From NCBI RefSeq assembly GCF_024211275.1, contig NZ_JAMLDX010000002.1:368127-432126 (forward strand): DNA of 64,000 nt. The letters run 5' to 3'. Position numbers and translations under genes: made by a program. Of the stretch, positions 30,826 through 39,738 are shown one piece after another. The notes below the pieces were generated by a model that was not told where the DNA came from, made no database searches, and saw only the letters and a list, made by a program, of their open reading frames with translations. This DNA comes from Sphingomonas tagetis. Its GTDB lineage: Bacteria; Pseudomonadota; Alphaproteobacteria; Sphingomonadales; Sphingomonadaceae. Positions within the stretch are counted from its first letter, which is position 1. The number at the start of each line of letters is the position of its first letter.

Positions 30826-31248
30826 ATGGCCGAGATCAAGACCAAACCGACGCAAGTCACGCCAGCCAGCTTCCTCGATTCGGTCGAAAGCCCCGCGCGG
30901 CGCGAGGACGGCAAGGTCGTCTGCGCGCTGCTCCAGACGATCACCGGCGAGGAACCGCGCATGTGGGGGCCGTCGATCATCGGCTTCGGCAGCTATCACT
31001 ACAAATATGACAGCGGCCATGAAGGGACGATGTGCCGGCTCGGCTTCTCGCCGCGCAAGGCGCAGCTGGTGCTCTATGTGCTGACCGGCGCGGACGGGGA
31101 GGCGGAGCGGCTCGCCCGGCTCGGCAAGCACAAGATCGGCAAGTCGTGCCTCTACATCAACAAGCTCGCCGATGTGGACATGGCCGTGCTCGAGGAAATC
31201 GCCCGCCACGCGCTGGACGACATGAACGCCAGATATCCCTCCGCCTGA
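30826..31248 (+). CDS. DUF1801 domain protein
   Basis: 140 residues made almost entirely of a DUF1801 domain, seen in MWGPSIIGFGSYHYKYDSGHEG and the C-terminal KHKIGKSCLYINKLADVDMAVLEE. Soluble, no signal peptide. The family has no established activity. It has its own short divergent promoter region with the MATE gene and is followed 68 bases later by a CDP-alcohol phosphotransferase. A second DUF1801-containing protein is encoded at 51470-52063. Confidence 0.88.
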   Translation: MAEIKTKPTQVTPASFLDSVESPARREDGKVVCALLQTITGEEPRMWGPSIIGFGSYHYKYDSGHEGTMCRLGFSPRKAQLVLYVLTGADGEAERLARLGKHKIGKSCLYINKLADVDMAVLEEIARHALDDMNARYPSA

Positions 31249-31316
31249 CCGCGCGATCGGCACGCCCTGTCCACGCCCGCCATTGCTCCGGAGCGCGCGT
31301 TGGTAGATAGGGGATT

Positions 31317-32012
31317 ATGACAGACGTAAGACAGGCGCCGCCGGCGGCGCTGGCGCGTATCCAGCAAAATTGGCTGGCAGTGGGCGAACGGCAGATCCTC
31401 AACTGGCTTTGCGCGCGCATGCCGGCATCGGTGACGCCCGACAAGCTGACCATAATCGGCATGGTCGGCGCGGTCATGATCTTCGCCGGCTATGTCGCCA
31501 GCAACCTCTCGCCCGAATGGCTGCTGCTCGCGATTGTCGGCTATGGCGTCCAGTGGTTCGGCGACTCGCTCGACGGCAGCCTTGCGCGGTTCCGCCGGAT
31601 CGAGCGGCCATCCTATGGCTATTTCATCGATCACAGCTGCGACGGCCTCGCCAATCTGCTGATCGTCGCGGGCATGGGGTTGAGCCCGTTCGTGACGATG
31701 GACATCGCGATGATCGCACTGGCCGGCTATCTGCTAATGTCCATTCACGCCTTCCTCTCGGCGCGCGTCGTGGGCGAGCTGCGCCTGTCCTATCTCGCGG
31801 CGGGACCAACCGAGCTCAGGCTGGTGCTGATCGGCATGACGGTGATGATGATGGTGCTGGGGTCCGGGCGCGGCCTGTTCGGCAGCTGGTCCGGCTTCGA
31901 CATTCTGGTCGGCGCGATCGGCGGGACGCTGATCCTGCTGTTTGTCGGCCAGACGCTGATCACCGGGCGCAAGCTGGCGGCGGCGGAAGCACGGCCCCCG
32001 TTCAACGGCTAG
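31317..32012 (+). CDS. CDP-alcohol phosphatidyltransferase family protein
   Basis: 231 residues with about six membrane helices. The family motif reads DSLDGSLARF...GYFIDHSCD, supplying the four metal-binding acids. It has nine residues between AR and G where the consensus has eight. The FIDHSCD end resembles eukaryotic-type choline/ethanolamine phosphotransferases more than bacterial PgsA. It would transfer a phospho-alcohol head group in the inner membrane, but the alcohol cannot be named. An EF-hand protein gene follows after 27 bases. Confidence 0.9.
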   Translation: MTDVRQAPPAALARIQQNWLAVGERQILNWLCARMPASVTPDKLTIIGMVGAVMIFAGYVASNLSPEWLLLAIVGYGVQWFGDSLDGSLARFRRIERPSYGYFIDHSCDGLANLLIVAGMGLSPFVTMDIAMIALAGYLLMSIHAFLSARVVGELRLSYLAAGPTELRLVLIGMTVMMMVLGSGRGLFGSWSGFDILVGAIGGTLILLFVGQTLITGRKLAAAEARPPFNG

Positions 32013-32039
32013 TCATCCGCACCCGGCCATAGTCCCGCG

Positions 32040-32408
32040 ATGATCATCACACTCCTGTTCGCGGCTCAGGCCGCCGGCGTCGCTCCCGGCCCGCTGCCCA
32101 AGGCCGAGGCCGACCGCCGCGTCGCCGAACGCTTCGCCGATCTCGACCTCAACGAGGATGGCGTGATCGAGCGCGACGAGGCACGCGCGCGCTTCGATTT
32201 CGACGCCAGCACCGACGCCACCTTCACCGCCGCGCAAAAGGCGAAGAAGGCGACCGATCCGCGCGCGCCGATCGCCTCGCGCCTCCCCGCGCACGCCCGC
32301 GCCGATGCGTGGTTCTCCGGGGCGGACAAGGACAAGGACGGCAAGGTCACCCGCGCCGAACTGAGCGCCGTGATGGGCGCCGATATCGAGCAGCTACCCC
32401 CGCAATAG
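32040..32408 (+). CDS. Small secreted EF-hand protein
   Basis: 122 residues. A short hydrophobic N-terminus (MIITLLFAAQAAG) may be a signal peptide. Two canonical 12-residue EF-hand loops are visible at 36-47 (DLNEDGVIERDE) and 96-107 (DKDKDGKVTRAE), so calcium binding is likely. Function otherwise unknown. It converges with the molybdopterin oxidoreductase gene 13 bases downstream. A second EF-hand-bearing protein is encoded at 42866-43612. Confidence 0.85.
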   Translation: MIITLLFAAQAAGVAPGPLPKAEADRRVAERFADLDLNEDGVIERDEARARFDFDASTDATFTAAQKAKKATDPRAPIASRLPAHARADAWFSGADKDKDGKVTRAELSAVMGADIEQLPPQ

Positions 32409-32421
32409 CGCGGGGATGGCG

Positions 32422-33171
32422 CTAGATCCCGCCATACCATTCATAGCCCGACACATCCTCCCACAGCCCGCCCTTGCCGCCATGGATGCCGTCGAGCGCG
32501 GCCACCGCCTCGATCCGCATGACATATTTGGCGTGCTTGTAGCCGAGCTGCCGCTCGACCCGCAGCCGCAGCGGCGCACCGTGCGCCACCGGCAGCGTGC
32601 GGTTGTTCATCGCCCAGGCGAGGATCGTCTGCGGGTGAAAGGCGTCGATCAGGTCGATCGATTCATAATAGGGCCGCCCGAGCAACGTGTCGGCGCAGTG
32701 GAAGACGAGATAGCGCGCCGCATCGCGTAATCCCGCAAGGTCGAGCAGCGTCCACAGTTGCGGCCCATGCCATTTGCCGATCGCGCTCCACCCCTCGACG
32801 CAATCGTGCCGGGTGATCTGCACGCGCTGCGGCATCGCCCGGATGTCCGCCAGCGACAGACTGAGCGGCCGCTGCACCAGCCCGTCGACACGCAGCCGCC
32901 AGTCGGCGAAATTGCCCGCCATCAGCGCGCGATAGGCTTCGCCGCCCGGCCTGCTGGTGCCGTTCGAGCGAAAGCGCGGCGACATTTCGGCGTCCGAATA
33001 TTCGCGGGCGAGCGCGTTGCGGTCGGTCAGCACGCGCTGGAGGCTGCGGTTGACCGCCTCGGCCTTGAACAGGATGTCGCGGCCCGGCTGGCTCTTGCCG
33101 ATCGCGTCGCACCCGGCGAGCAGCCCCCCGGCCCCGGTTACCAGCAAAGTGCGGCGCGTGATCAGCGTCAT
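32422..33171 (-). CDS. Molybdopterin-dependent oxidoreductase, sulfite-oxidase fold
   Basis: 249 residues. The N-terminus has a twin arginine (R6-R7 in TRRTLL) and a lipobox-like LAGC with C21, so it may be a Tat-exported lipoprotein. The likely Mo-ligand cysteine is C124 in RHDCVEGW, and GAPLRLRVERQLGYKHAKYV is the typical pterin-binding end. It is distantly like MsrP/YedY, though the activity (sulfoxide reduction or sulfite oxidation) is not settled. It overlaps the upstream cytochrome b gene by ATGA, implying that membrane heme donates or accepts its electrons. Confidence 0.87.
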   Translation of the reverse strand: MTLITRRTLLVTGAGGLLAGCDAIGKSQPGRDILFKAEAVNRSLQRVLTDRNALAREYSDAEMSPRFRSNGTSRPGGEAYRALMAGNFADWRLRVDGLVQRPLSLSLADIRAMPQRVQITRHDCVEGWSAIGKWHGPQLWTLLDLAGLRDAARYLVFHCADTLLGRPYYESIDLIDAFHPQTILAWAMNNRTLPVAHGAPLRLRVERQLGYKHAKYVMRIEAVAALDGIHGGKGGLWEDVSGYEWYGGI

Positions 33172-33899
33172 CGCGGCACCCGCCACTTGCCGGTGATCAT
33201 CGACCGCACCTCGTTGACCGGCCCCGCGAGAATCACCAGCGCGAGATGCACGATGATGAACCCGGCCAGCAGCATCGCCACGATGAAGTGAATCGACCGC
33301 GCGCTCTGCCGCCCCCCGAACACATCGAGCAGCCACGGCCACGCCGCATTCATCCCCGGCGACATCGCCAGCCCCGTGAAAATCGCCAGCGGCAGCGCCA
33401 CGAAGATCACGCCCGCATAGCTCATCTTCTGGAAGATGTTGTAGGCGCGCGGGTTCGCCGGATCATGGAATTCCAGCCGCGCATGCGCCTTCGCGTCGGC
33501 GATCAGATGCGCCGCCTTCAGTTCCCGCGCCCGAATCCGCAGGTCGCTCTGGAAATGCCCGCTGATCAGGCTGACGATCATGTACGCCAGCAGCGCGAAC
33601 GCCAGCACCAGCGCGAAGAACAAATGCCAGCGCCGCGCCAGCGCGAGGTTGTAGGTCGAGGGTATCGTCAGCCAGCCCGGCACCCGCGCGCTGTCGAACA
33701 GCCAGATCAGCTTGAACCATGGACGATCGAAATTCGCGCCATATTCGCCCCAATAGAGCTGGCCATGCGCGTTGAGGATCATCAGGCCGCTGCCGAGCAG
33801 CACGATCACGCTGACCGCCGTGATCCAGTGCCAGATGCGCGTGGTCAGCGCATGGCGGTGGATCGCCCGGGGCGACGGCGGAGCATTCACCTTATCCAT
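33168..33899 (-). CDS. Cytochrome b561-type membrane subunit
   Basis: 243 residues with four main membrane helices. H17 and H24 (RHALTTRIWHWITA), plus later His residues (RRWHLFFALV, RSIHFIVAMLLAGFIIVHLAL), fit a di-heme cytochrome b of the b561/hydrogenase-partner type. It probably links quinones to the periplasmic molybdoenzyme encoded next. The ATG at 33899 lies inside the end of the TauE/SafE gene (8-base overlap), and its stop overlaps the next start. Confidence 0.88.
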   Translation of the reverse strand: MDKVNAPPSPRAIHRHALTTRIWHWITAVSVIVLLGSGLMILNAHGQLYWGEYGANFDRPWFKLIWLFDSARVPGWLTIPSTYNLALARRWHLFFALVLAFALLAYMIVSLISGHFQSDLRIRARELKAAHLIADAKAHARLEFHDPANPRAYNIFQKMSYAGVIFVALPLAIFTGLAMSPGMNAAWPWLLDVFGGRQSARSIHFIVAMLLAGFIIVHLALVILAGPVNEVRSMITGKWRVPR

Positions 33900-34647
33900 A
33901 GGCGCGCAGGAAGAAGATGATCGTCGTTCCGCCGGTGACAAGCAAGGTCCAAAGCCGCACCTGCCGGGCCGACATGCGCTTGCCGATCCACGCCCCCGCC
34001 CAGCCGCCGAGCACCGACCCGGTCAGCATCGCGAGGCACGCGACCCACGCCACCAGTGCAAAGGCGATGAAGATGATCGTCGCGGCGACATTGGCGGTGA
34101 ACAGCATCAGCGTGCGGATCGCGAACAGCTCGCGCGGCTGGATATTGGCGAGCAGGCCATAGACCGCGGTGGTGATCAGCCCCACGCCGCCGCCGAAATA
34201 GCCGCCATAAATGCCGAGCAGGGACTGCGCGGCGACCAGCGCCGGCCGTCCGATCGTGACGCGCGAATGCAGCCAGTCGGCGGCACTGCGGCCGAACAGC
34301 ATCACCACGAAAGCGAACAGCAGCAGCCACGGAATCATCGCGTCGAAAGTGTCGGTCGGGGTCAGCACCAGCAGCAGGCTGCCCGCCAGCCCGGCGACGA
34401 AGGTGATTCCGGCCAGCAGCGCCACCGACATCCCCGCCACCGGCCCTAGCTCGCGGCGGAACTCCCATGCGCTCGCCGCTGCCGCCGGCATCAGCGCGAC
34501 GTTGGACGTGGCGTTGGCGATATTGGCGGGCAGGCCGAGCGCGATCAGCGCGGGCAGCGTCGCGAAGGAACCGCCGCCCGCCAGCCCGTTCATCGCGCCG
34601 CCGACGAACCCGGCGGCGGCGGCGAACGCCAGTTCGAGCGGCGTCAC
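33892..34647 (-). CDS. TauE/SafE (TSUP) family permease
   Basis: 251 residues with eight or so helices. The duplicated family signature appears as GFVGGAMNGLAGGGSFATLPAL near the start and LGIYGGYFGGGVGLITT in the second half. The family exports sulfite and other sulfur compounds or organic anions. A GTG start at 34647 begins one base after the cfa TGA, with no ATG suitable nearby; termination-reinitiation is likely. Lying between cfa and a molybdenum redox pair, it might handle sulfite, but this is inference. Confidence 0.88.
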   Translation of the reverse strand: MTPLELAFAAAAGFVGGAMNGLAGGGSFATLPALIALGLPANIANATSNVALMPAAAASAWEFRRELGPVAGMSVALLAGITFVAGLAGSLLLVLTPTDTFDAMIPWLLLFAFVVMLFGRSAADWLHSRVTIGRPALVAAQSLLGIYGGYFGGGVGLITTAVYGLLANIQPRELFAIRTLMLFTANVAATIIFIAFALVAWVACLAMLTGSVLGGWAGAWIGKRMSARQVRLWTLLVTGGTTIIFFLRAYG

Positions 34648-34648
34648 C

Positions 34649-35914
34649 TCATTCCGCCGCCGCGAGATGCCATTCGGGCGCGGACTCGCGCTCGCGCAGC
34701 CGCGCTTCCTCCTCATACATATAGTCGCGCGTCATCGGGATCGCGTCGCGGCGCTTGACGAACTGCACCTGCCAGTTGACCAGCCCGCCATAGCGGAACG
34801 CCGCCTCCGCCCCCGCGAGGTAGAATTGCCACATGCGGAAGAAGCGCCGGTCGTACATCGCGACGATCTCGTCCTCCGCGGCGTTGGTGCGCTTGTACCA
34901 TTCGTGCAGCGTGTGCGCGTAGTGATAGCGCATCGCCTCGACATCGGTGACGATCAGGCGGTGGCGCTGGCTCTCGCTCACCAGTTCCGATAGCGCGGGG
35001 ATATAGCCGCCGGGGAAGATGTATTTGCGCGTCCAGGCATCAGTCGTCCCCGGCCCGCCGGCGCGGCCGCAGCAGTGCGACACCATGATCCCGTCGGGCT
35101 TCAGCAGCCGCCGGACATGCGCGAAGAAACCCGGATAATGCGGTGTGCCGAGATGCTCGATGAGGCCCACATTGACGATCCGGTCGAACTCGCCGGTCAG
35201 GTCGCGATAGTCCATCAGCTCGAACTTGACGCGGTCGGCCACGCCCTCGGCCTCGGCGCGTTCCTTGCAGAAGGCGATCTGGTCGGGCGCCAGCGCGATC
35301 CCGACGACATCGACGTCGTACATGCGGTGCAGATACAGCGCGAGCCCGCCCCAGCCGCAGCCGATGTCGAGCACCTTCATGCCGGGTTTGAGATATAATT
35401 TGGCCGCGAGATGCGCCTTCTTGTCGAGCTGCGCCTGTTCCAGGCTGTTCGACGTGTCGCGGTAATAGGCCATGGTATATTGCCGGTCGGCGTCGAGGAA
35501 CAGCTCGTACAGCCGCCGGGTGAGGTTGTAGGTATGCTCGGCATTGCGGCGCGAGCGCGCCTTCCAGTTGATCTGGTCGATCTGCCCCATGATCGTGTCG
35601 AGCGCCTTGCGCCAGGGACCCTTGGGCTGGAAATGCCCCGGCACCTCGAACGGCCCGTTCATGTGCGCGAGCAGGATCAGTTCGCGCACGTCGCCCTGCT
35701 CGACGACCATCCGCCCGTCCATATAGGCTTCGCCCAGCCCCAGCCGCGGGTCCTTGACGATGTCCGCGCCGACCTTGGCGTCGGTGAATCGGATCGTCAC
35801 CGGCCCATGGCGCGAATCGGGCGCGCCATAGCTGTGTCGGGTGCCGTCATGATCGACGACGGTAAGCTCGCCCTGTTTGACGAGCTGGCGGAGCATCTTG
35901 TCCAGCAGCCACAT
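34649..35914 (-). CDS. cfa: Cyclopropane-fatty-acyl-phospholipid synthase
   Basis: 421 residues. The SAM-binding motif is VLDIGCGWGGLALYLH, followed by later Cfa hallmarks such as EHLGTPHYPGFF and RKYIFPGGYIPALSEL. It methylenates unsaturated acyl chains of membrane phospholipids, protecting against acid and other stress. It is the first gene of a four-gene overlapped minus-strand operon (cfa, TSUP, cytochrome b, molybdoenzyme). Note that related SAM methyltransferases of this group act on other lipids. Confidence 0.92.
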   Translation of the reverse strand: MWLLDKMLRQLVKQGELTVVDHDGTRHSYGAPDSRHGPVTIRFTDAKVGADIVKDPRLGLGEAYMDGRMVVEQGDVRELILLAHMNGPFEVPGHFQPKGPWRKALDTIMGQIDQINWKARSRRNAEHTYNLTRRLYELFLDADRQYTMAYYRDTSNSLEQAQLDKKAHLAAKLYLKPGMKVLDIGCGWGGLALYLHRMYDVDVVGIALAPDQIAFCKERAEAEGVADRVKFELMDYRDLTGEFDRIVNVGLIEHLGTPHYPGFFAHVRRLLKPDGIMVSHCCGRAGGPGTTDAWTRKYIFPGGYIPALSELVSESQRHRLIVTDVEAMRYHYAHTLHEWYKRTNAAEDEIVAMYDRRFFRMWQFYLAGAEAAFRYGGLVNWQVQFVKRRDAIPMTRDYMYEEEARLRERESAPEWHLAAAE

Positions 35915-35960
35915 AGGCTGGAACCATAAGGGCGCAGTATTTCAACGCAATGGCGTGATT

Positions 35961-37169
35961 TCAGCCCAATGCAGCCTGTTTCTCTTCAGCCAGTCGGTCC
36001 AGTTCCGCGCGCGACTTCTTTTCCGACGCCGTCTTGAGCTGGCCGCATGCCGCATCGATGTCGCGCCCACGCGGGGTGCGCGCCGGGGCCGAGATGCCCG
36101 CGCCGAACACGATCTCCTGGAACGCGCGAATCCGCTCGGGCGTCGAACATTCATAAGGCGCGCCCGGCCAGGGGTTGAACGGGATCAGATTGACCTTGGC
36201 CGGCAGCTTGTACTTCTTGATCAGCCGGACCAGCTCGCGCGCGTCGGCGTCGCTGTCGTTCTTGTCGCGCAGCATCACATATTCGAAGGTGATCCGCCGC
36301 GCATTGTTCGCACCGGGATAGTCGGCGCACGCCTGCAACAGCTCCTCGATCCCGAACTTGCGGTTCAAGGGCACGATCTCGTCGCGCACTTCCTTGGTCA
36401 CCGCGTGCAGCGAGACCGCGAGGTTGACCCCGATCTCCTCGCCCGCACGCGCCATCATCGGCACCACGCCGCTGGTCGACAGCGTGATGCGGCGCTTGCT
36501 CAGCGCCAGCCCGTCGCCGTCCATCACGATCTTCAGCGCATCGCGGACATTCTCGAAATTATAGAGCGGCTCGCCCATCCCCATCATCACGATGTTGGTC
36601 AGCATCCGGCCCTCGGGCTGGCTCGGCCATTCGCCCAGCGCGTCGCGCGCCAGCATGACCTGTCCGACGATCTCGCCCGGCTCGAGGTTGCGCACCAGCC
36701 GCATCGTGCCGGTGTGGCAGAAGCGGCAGTTGAGCGTGCAGCCGACCTGGCTCGATACGCACAGGGTCCCCCGATCGGCGTCGGGGATGAACACCATCTC
36801 GTAATCCTGGCCGTCGTCCGATCGCAGCAGCCATTTGCGCGTCCCGTCGGTCGACACCTGCGCCTCGATCACCTGCGGGCGCGAGATGGTGAAGCGCTGC
36901 TCCAGCCAGGGCTGCATCGACTTGGAGATGTCGGTCATCAGCGAAAAGTCGGTGACGCCGCGATTGTAGATCCAGTGCCACAGCTGCTTGGCGCGCAACT
37001 TGGCCTGTTTCGGCTCCAGCTGCGCCGTCTCCAGCGCCATGCGCAGGTCGGCCTTGGACAGGCCGAGCAAGTCGATTCGCCCGTCGGCGCGCGGCTTGAA
37101 TGCGCGCGGGACGGGCACGGGATCGATGTGCCCGGGGATGGGCATGAGCGGGGCCGAAGCTGTCTGCAT
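35961..37169 (-). CDS. rlmN: 23S rRNA (adenine-2503-C2)-methyltransferase RlmN
   Basis: 402 residues. Radical-SAM cysteines are C144, C148 and C151 ([12 protein letters not shown]). The [10 protein letters not shown] segment and the second-methylation Cys near the C-terminus ([13 protein letters not shown]) are present. It methylates A2503 of 23S rRNA and A37 of some tRNAs. The start MQTASAPL at 37169 was preferred to ATGs at 37178 and 37205. It is divergent from the DUF4168-like gene, and a 149-base gap separates them. Confidence 0.96.
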   Translation of the reverse strand: MQTASAPLMPIPGHIDPVPVPRAFKPRADGRIDLLGLSKADLRMALETAQLEPKQAKLRAKQLWHWIYNRGVTDFSLMTDISKSMQPWLEQRFTISRPQVIEAQVSTDGTRKWLLRSDDGQDYEMVFIPDADRGTLCVSSQVGCTLNCRFCHTGTMRLVRNLEPGEIVGQVMLARDALGEWPSQPEGRMLTNIVMMGMGEPLYNFENVRDALKIVMDGDGLALSKRRITLSTSGVVPMMARAGEEIGVNLAVSLHAVTKEVRDEIVPLNRKFGIEELLQACADYPGANNARRITFEYVMLRDKNDSDADARELVRLIKKYKLPAKVNLIPFNPWPGAPYECSTPERIRAFQEIVFGAGISAPARTPRGRDIDAACGQLKTASEKKSRAELDRLAEEKQAALG

Positions 37170-37318
37170 GGCGCGCATATAGGCGAAATCGCGGGCCTTT
37201 TCCACTCCCCGGCCCGTCCCGCCCCCGCCACGGCATGTCGCTGCGTGGTTGCGGGCGCGGCACCCGGCTGGAAGCCTTGGCGCGGGGGCACCTGTTTTTC
37301 GTGTTCTGGAGTATGAGA

Positions 37319-37681
37319 ATGATCAAGTTTCGCAACGTTCTGGCCATTGGCGCCGCGCTGATCGCCGCGCCCGCGCTGGCACAGGACGCCCCGGCACCTG
37401 CCGCAAAGCCAGCCGCGCCGGCTGCCGCTGCCGCGATCACCGACGCCGAGGTCAAGAGCTTCGCCAAGGCCGCGATCGCGGTCGACAAGGTCAATAAGGA
37501 CGCAGGCGTTCCCGCCGCTGACAAGGGCAAGAAGCTCGCCGAGGTGGTGACCACCGCCGGGCTTAAGCCCGAGCGCTTCAACGAGATCGCCAATGCGTCG
37601 GGTGCCGACACGGCCCTGCAAAAGCGCATTCAGGACGCGATCGTCGCGGAACAGGGCACAGCCCCCGCGCCGGCCAAATAA
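37319..37681 (+). CDS. Small exported protein, DUF4168-like
   Basis: 120 residues. A signal peptide (about 1-21, ending ALAQ) is followed by an Ala/Pro-rich linker (about 22-38) and a helical domain containing [20 protein letters not shown] and [16 protein letters not shown], resembling DUF4168 proteins. Periplasmic; role unknown. GGAG at 37308-37311 gives 7-base spacing to the ATG at 37319, better than the ATG at 37313. A strong hairpin just past its stop probably ends its transcript. Confidence 0.8.
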   Translation: MIKFRNVLAIGAALIAAPALAQDAPAPAAKPAAPAAAAAITDAEVKSFAKAAIAVDKVNKDAGVPAADKGKKLAEVVTTAGLKPERFNEIANASGADTALQKRIQDAIVAEQGTAPAPAK

Positions 37682-37690
37682 GTATCCCCC

Positions 37691-37722
37691 GGGGCTGCAT
37701 TCGCGTCAGCGGGTGCAGCCCC
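37691..37722. terminator. Terminator-like hairpin between convergent genes
   Basis: GGGGCTGCA (37691-37699) and TGCAGCCCC (37714-37722) are perfect 9-base arms around a 14-base loop, placed between the convergent DUF4168-like and IalB-like genes. There is no T-run on either side, so it may be a weak bidirectional terminator or an mRNA 3'-end stabiliser. Confidence 0.5.
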
Positions 37723-37731
37723 AACCCTTCA

Positions 37732-38193
37732 TCAGCGCCGGGCACACCCCATCGCGGCGGCATCGATCGCCGTGGCCGCGCCCTTGAGCGCATAGACATC
37801 GGCGAACGCCCCGCCACCCCGCGCCAGCGATTCGACGCTCATGCTGCGGCTCGACCGCATCGCCGTGACGATCGCAAGATCGGTGCGCGCATCGGGCGCC
37901 CAGGCGTCGCTCGCCCCCGCGATCAGTTCGAAGCGCCGTTCGCCGACCGACAGCGTCACCTTCGCCCGCGGATCGCGTGCGCGGCTCAGGCGAATATACA
38001 GCTGGTTGCGCGCGCCCGATCGCGGCCAGTTGGCGACGCTGGCGAACGCTGCGCGCCCGCCCTGCACCGGCTGCCCGATCGCGAAGCAGCGCGCCGGCGC
38101 GGCATCGCGGAACGCCCCCCAGCTGTCGAACACGCCGAGCGATTCGCGGCCCTGCCCCTGAAGCATGGCGAGCAGCATCAGCGTCGCGATCAT
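37732..38193 (-). CDS. Exported IalB-like hypothetical protein
   Basis: 153 residues. A short N-terminal hydrophobic stretch (MIATLMLLAML) suggests export. The mature part (FDSWGAFRDAAPARCFAIGQPV, VGERRFELIAGASDAWAPD, AIDAAAMGC) resembles the invasion-associated-locus-B-like fold common in alphaproteobacteria, with two Cys that could pair. No function is established. ATG at 38193 overlaps the stop of the phosphatase gene (ATGA). Confidence 0.7.
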   Translation of the reverse strand: MIATLMLLAMLQGQGRESLGVFDSWGAFRDAAPARCFAIGQPVQGGRAAFASVANWPRSGARNQLYIRLSRARDPRAKVTLSVGERRFELIAGASDAWAPDARTDLAIVTAMRSSRSMSVESLARGGGAFADVYALKGAATAIDAAAMGCARR

Positions 38194-38816
38194 GCCGGCG
38201 CGCGTCCCGTGCCGATATGCGCCACCGATTCGGCACCACGCTCGACCTTCACCACCGATCCCTGCGGCAGGCCCGGCGCGATCGGCGCGGCGAACTCGGC
38301 ATGCGCGTCCTGCCCGGTCATCACCCCGCGCAGCACGCGGCTGGAGATGCCGTGCATGATCACCAGCCGGTCGCCCGGATCGTCATCGGTGTCGGCCAGC
38401 CATGCCGACACGCGCGCGGCGATCTGCGGGTAGATCTCGCCCTCCGGCGCAGGCCGCAACAACCCGCCGGCCGCGATCACCTCGCCGAATTCGGGCACCA
38501 GCTCGGCATAATAACGTCCGCCCCAGATCCCCATGCCGATCTCGGCCAGCCGCACATCGTGCCTCGCGTCATGCCAGTCGAGTTCCAGATGCTCGGCGAT
38601 CACCGCCAGCGTCTGCAACGCCCGCCCGGTGTTCGACGCCCATAGCGTCAGCTTCGGCTTCACACCCAGCAGCGCGCGCAGCGCCCGCCCCATCTCGTCC
38701 GCCTGCGCGAATCCGGCGCGCGTCAGCGGCGTGTGCGGATGCTCGCCCTGCAGCCGGCCGGCGGCGTTGAACACGGTCTCGCCATGCCGCGCGATGAAGT
38801 CCCGTCCCTTGCGCAT
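38190..38816 (-). CDS. Histidine phosphatase family protein
   Basis: 208 residues of the phosphoglycerate-mutase-like superfamily. The catalytic RHG motif is FIARHGETVFN near residues 8-15, and the second catalytic His is in VIMHGISSRVLRG. Members dephosphorylate sugars, nucleotides or proteins; the substrate is unknown. The ATG at 38816 was chosen because the catalytic motif follows directly; a longer in-frame reading adds 28 unconserved residues. It is translationally coupled to the IalB-like gene. Confidence 0.9.
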   Translation of the reverse strand: MRKGRDFIARHGETVFNAAGRLQGEHPHTPLTRAGFAQADEMGRALRALLGVKPKLTLWASNTGRALQTLAVIAEHLELDWHDARHDVRLAEIGMGIWGGRYYAELVPEFGEVIAAGGLLRPAPEGEIYPQIAARVSAWLADTDDDPGDRLVIMHGISSRVLRGVMTGQDAHAEFAAPIAPGLPQGSVVKVERGAESVAHIGTGRAPA

Positions 38817-38918
38817 CACGCCGCTGTCCCATTGCGGGCAGCAACAAGGCAAGTGCTTTCGTTCGCCACAAAGCCGCCACGGTGTGTTGCCCGAATACAA
38901 CGGGCCGCCGCGTTTATC

Positions 38919-38937
38919 CGGGGTTCATGCAACCCCG
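38919..38937 (+). other. Hairpin upstream of the OMP gene
   Basis: CGGGGTT (38919-38925) and AACCCCG (38931-38937) pair perfectly around a CATGC loop, about 60 bases before the OMP start codon. If the transcript starts upstream, it would be a 5'-leader hairpin, as seen in other stable OMP mRNAs. The role is inference. Confidence 0.35.
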
Positions 38938-38998
38938 CGCCAGCCCACCTATTTGAACCCTGCCCCAGCGTATCGGGGCGTGATTACAGGAGTTTTGT

Positions 38999-39595
38999 AT
39001 GCGTAAACTGGTTCTTGCCGCGCTCGCCGCGAGCGCGTTCGCGGCCCCCGCCTTCGCGCAGGACGACAGCTTCACCGGCCTCCGCGCCGAGGGTGTGGTC
39101 GGCTATGACCGGGTCGGCGACGGCACCGGGCAGGACGCCGGCACCAGCGACGGCGTCAGCTATGGCGGCGCGATCGGCTATGACGTGCAGGCCGGCGGTG
39201 CGGTGTTCGGCGTCGAGGGCGAACTCACCGGATCGACCACCGACACGCGCGCCGACAGCCTGCTCGCCGCGGGCGACCGGCTGACCGTCGATATGGGCCG
39301 CGACCTCTATGTCGGCGGACGCATCGGCGGCGTGGTCGGCTCGGGCACGTTGCTCTACGCCAAGGGCGGCTACACCAACGCCCGCGTCGATACCGAATAC
39401 CGCACCGCGACCACCACGACTCGCGTGGGCGAGAATATGGACGGCTTCCGCGTCGGCGCCGGCATCGAGAAGAAGCTCGGCGGCAACATGTATGTGAAGG
39501 GCGAGTATCGCTATTCCAACTATGGCGATCTCGGCGGTTACGACATCGATGTCGACCGGCATCAGGTCGCCGCGGGCATCGGCATCCGCTTCTGA
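38999..39595 (+). CDS. Outer membrane beta-barrel protein
   Basis: 198 residues. A signal peptide ends AFAQ (about residue 21). The mature chain shows alternating aromatic/glycine strands (FTGLRAEGVVGYDRVG, VSYGGAIGYDVQAG, FRVGAGIEKKLGGNMYVKGEYRYSNYG) and ends in Phe (IGIRF), the standard signal for the outer-membrane assembly machinery. Likely an eight-stranded barrel of the Omp25/OmpA-like class. AGGAG precedes the ATG. A strong terminator follows its stop. Confidence 0.88.
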   Translation: MRKLVLAALAASAFAAPAFAQDDSFTGLRAEGVVGYDRVGDGTGQDAGTSDGVSYGGAIGYDVQAGGAVFGVEGELTGSTTDTRADSLLAAGDRLTVDMGRDLYVGGRIGGVVGSGTLLYAKGGYTNARVDTEYRTATTTTRVGENMDGFRVGAGIEKKLGGNMYVKGEYRYSNYGDLGGYDIDVDRHQVAAGIGIRF

Positions 39596-39628
39596 TAGCC
39601 GATTCTTCCACAACTATATTTCATGAGG

Positions 39629-39656
39629 GGCCGGGGCGCTTGCTCCGGCCCTTTTT
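39629..39656 (+). terminator. Intrinsic terminator after the OMP gene
   Basis: GGCCGGGGC and GCTCCGGCC form a nine-pair stem (one G-U) with a CGCTTG-type loop, followed at once by CTTTTT. It separates the OMP transcript from dnaN. Confidence 0.85.
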
Positions 39657-39738
39657 CACGTTAAGGATATCTCGAACTTCGGGCGGCTAACCCATGGCCG
39701 TCAGAGCAGGGCGTCCGCCCCGGGGGTTTGGAATACAC

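Noticed and set aside
29437..31263. Single 608-residue gene continuing past the MATE start
   Set aside because: The extra 160 codons lie opposite the DUF1801 gene and have a nonsense composition; the transporter starts at 30777.
37271..37297. GGAAG-N19-GTT before the DUF4168-like gene as an EcfG promoter
   Set aside because: The -35 is one base off and the spacing is one longer than the strong match at 43783; not specific enough to call.
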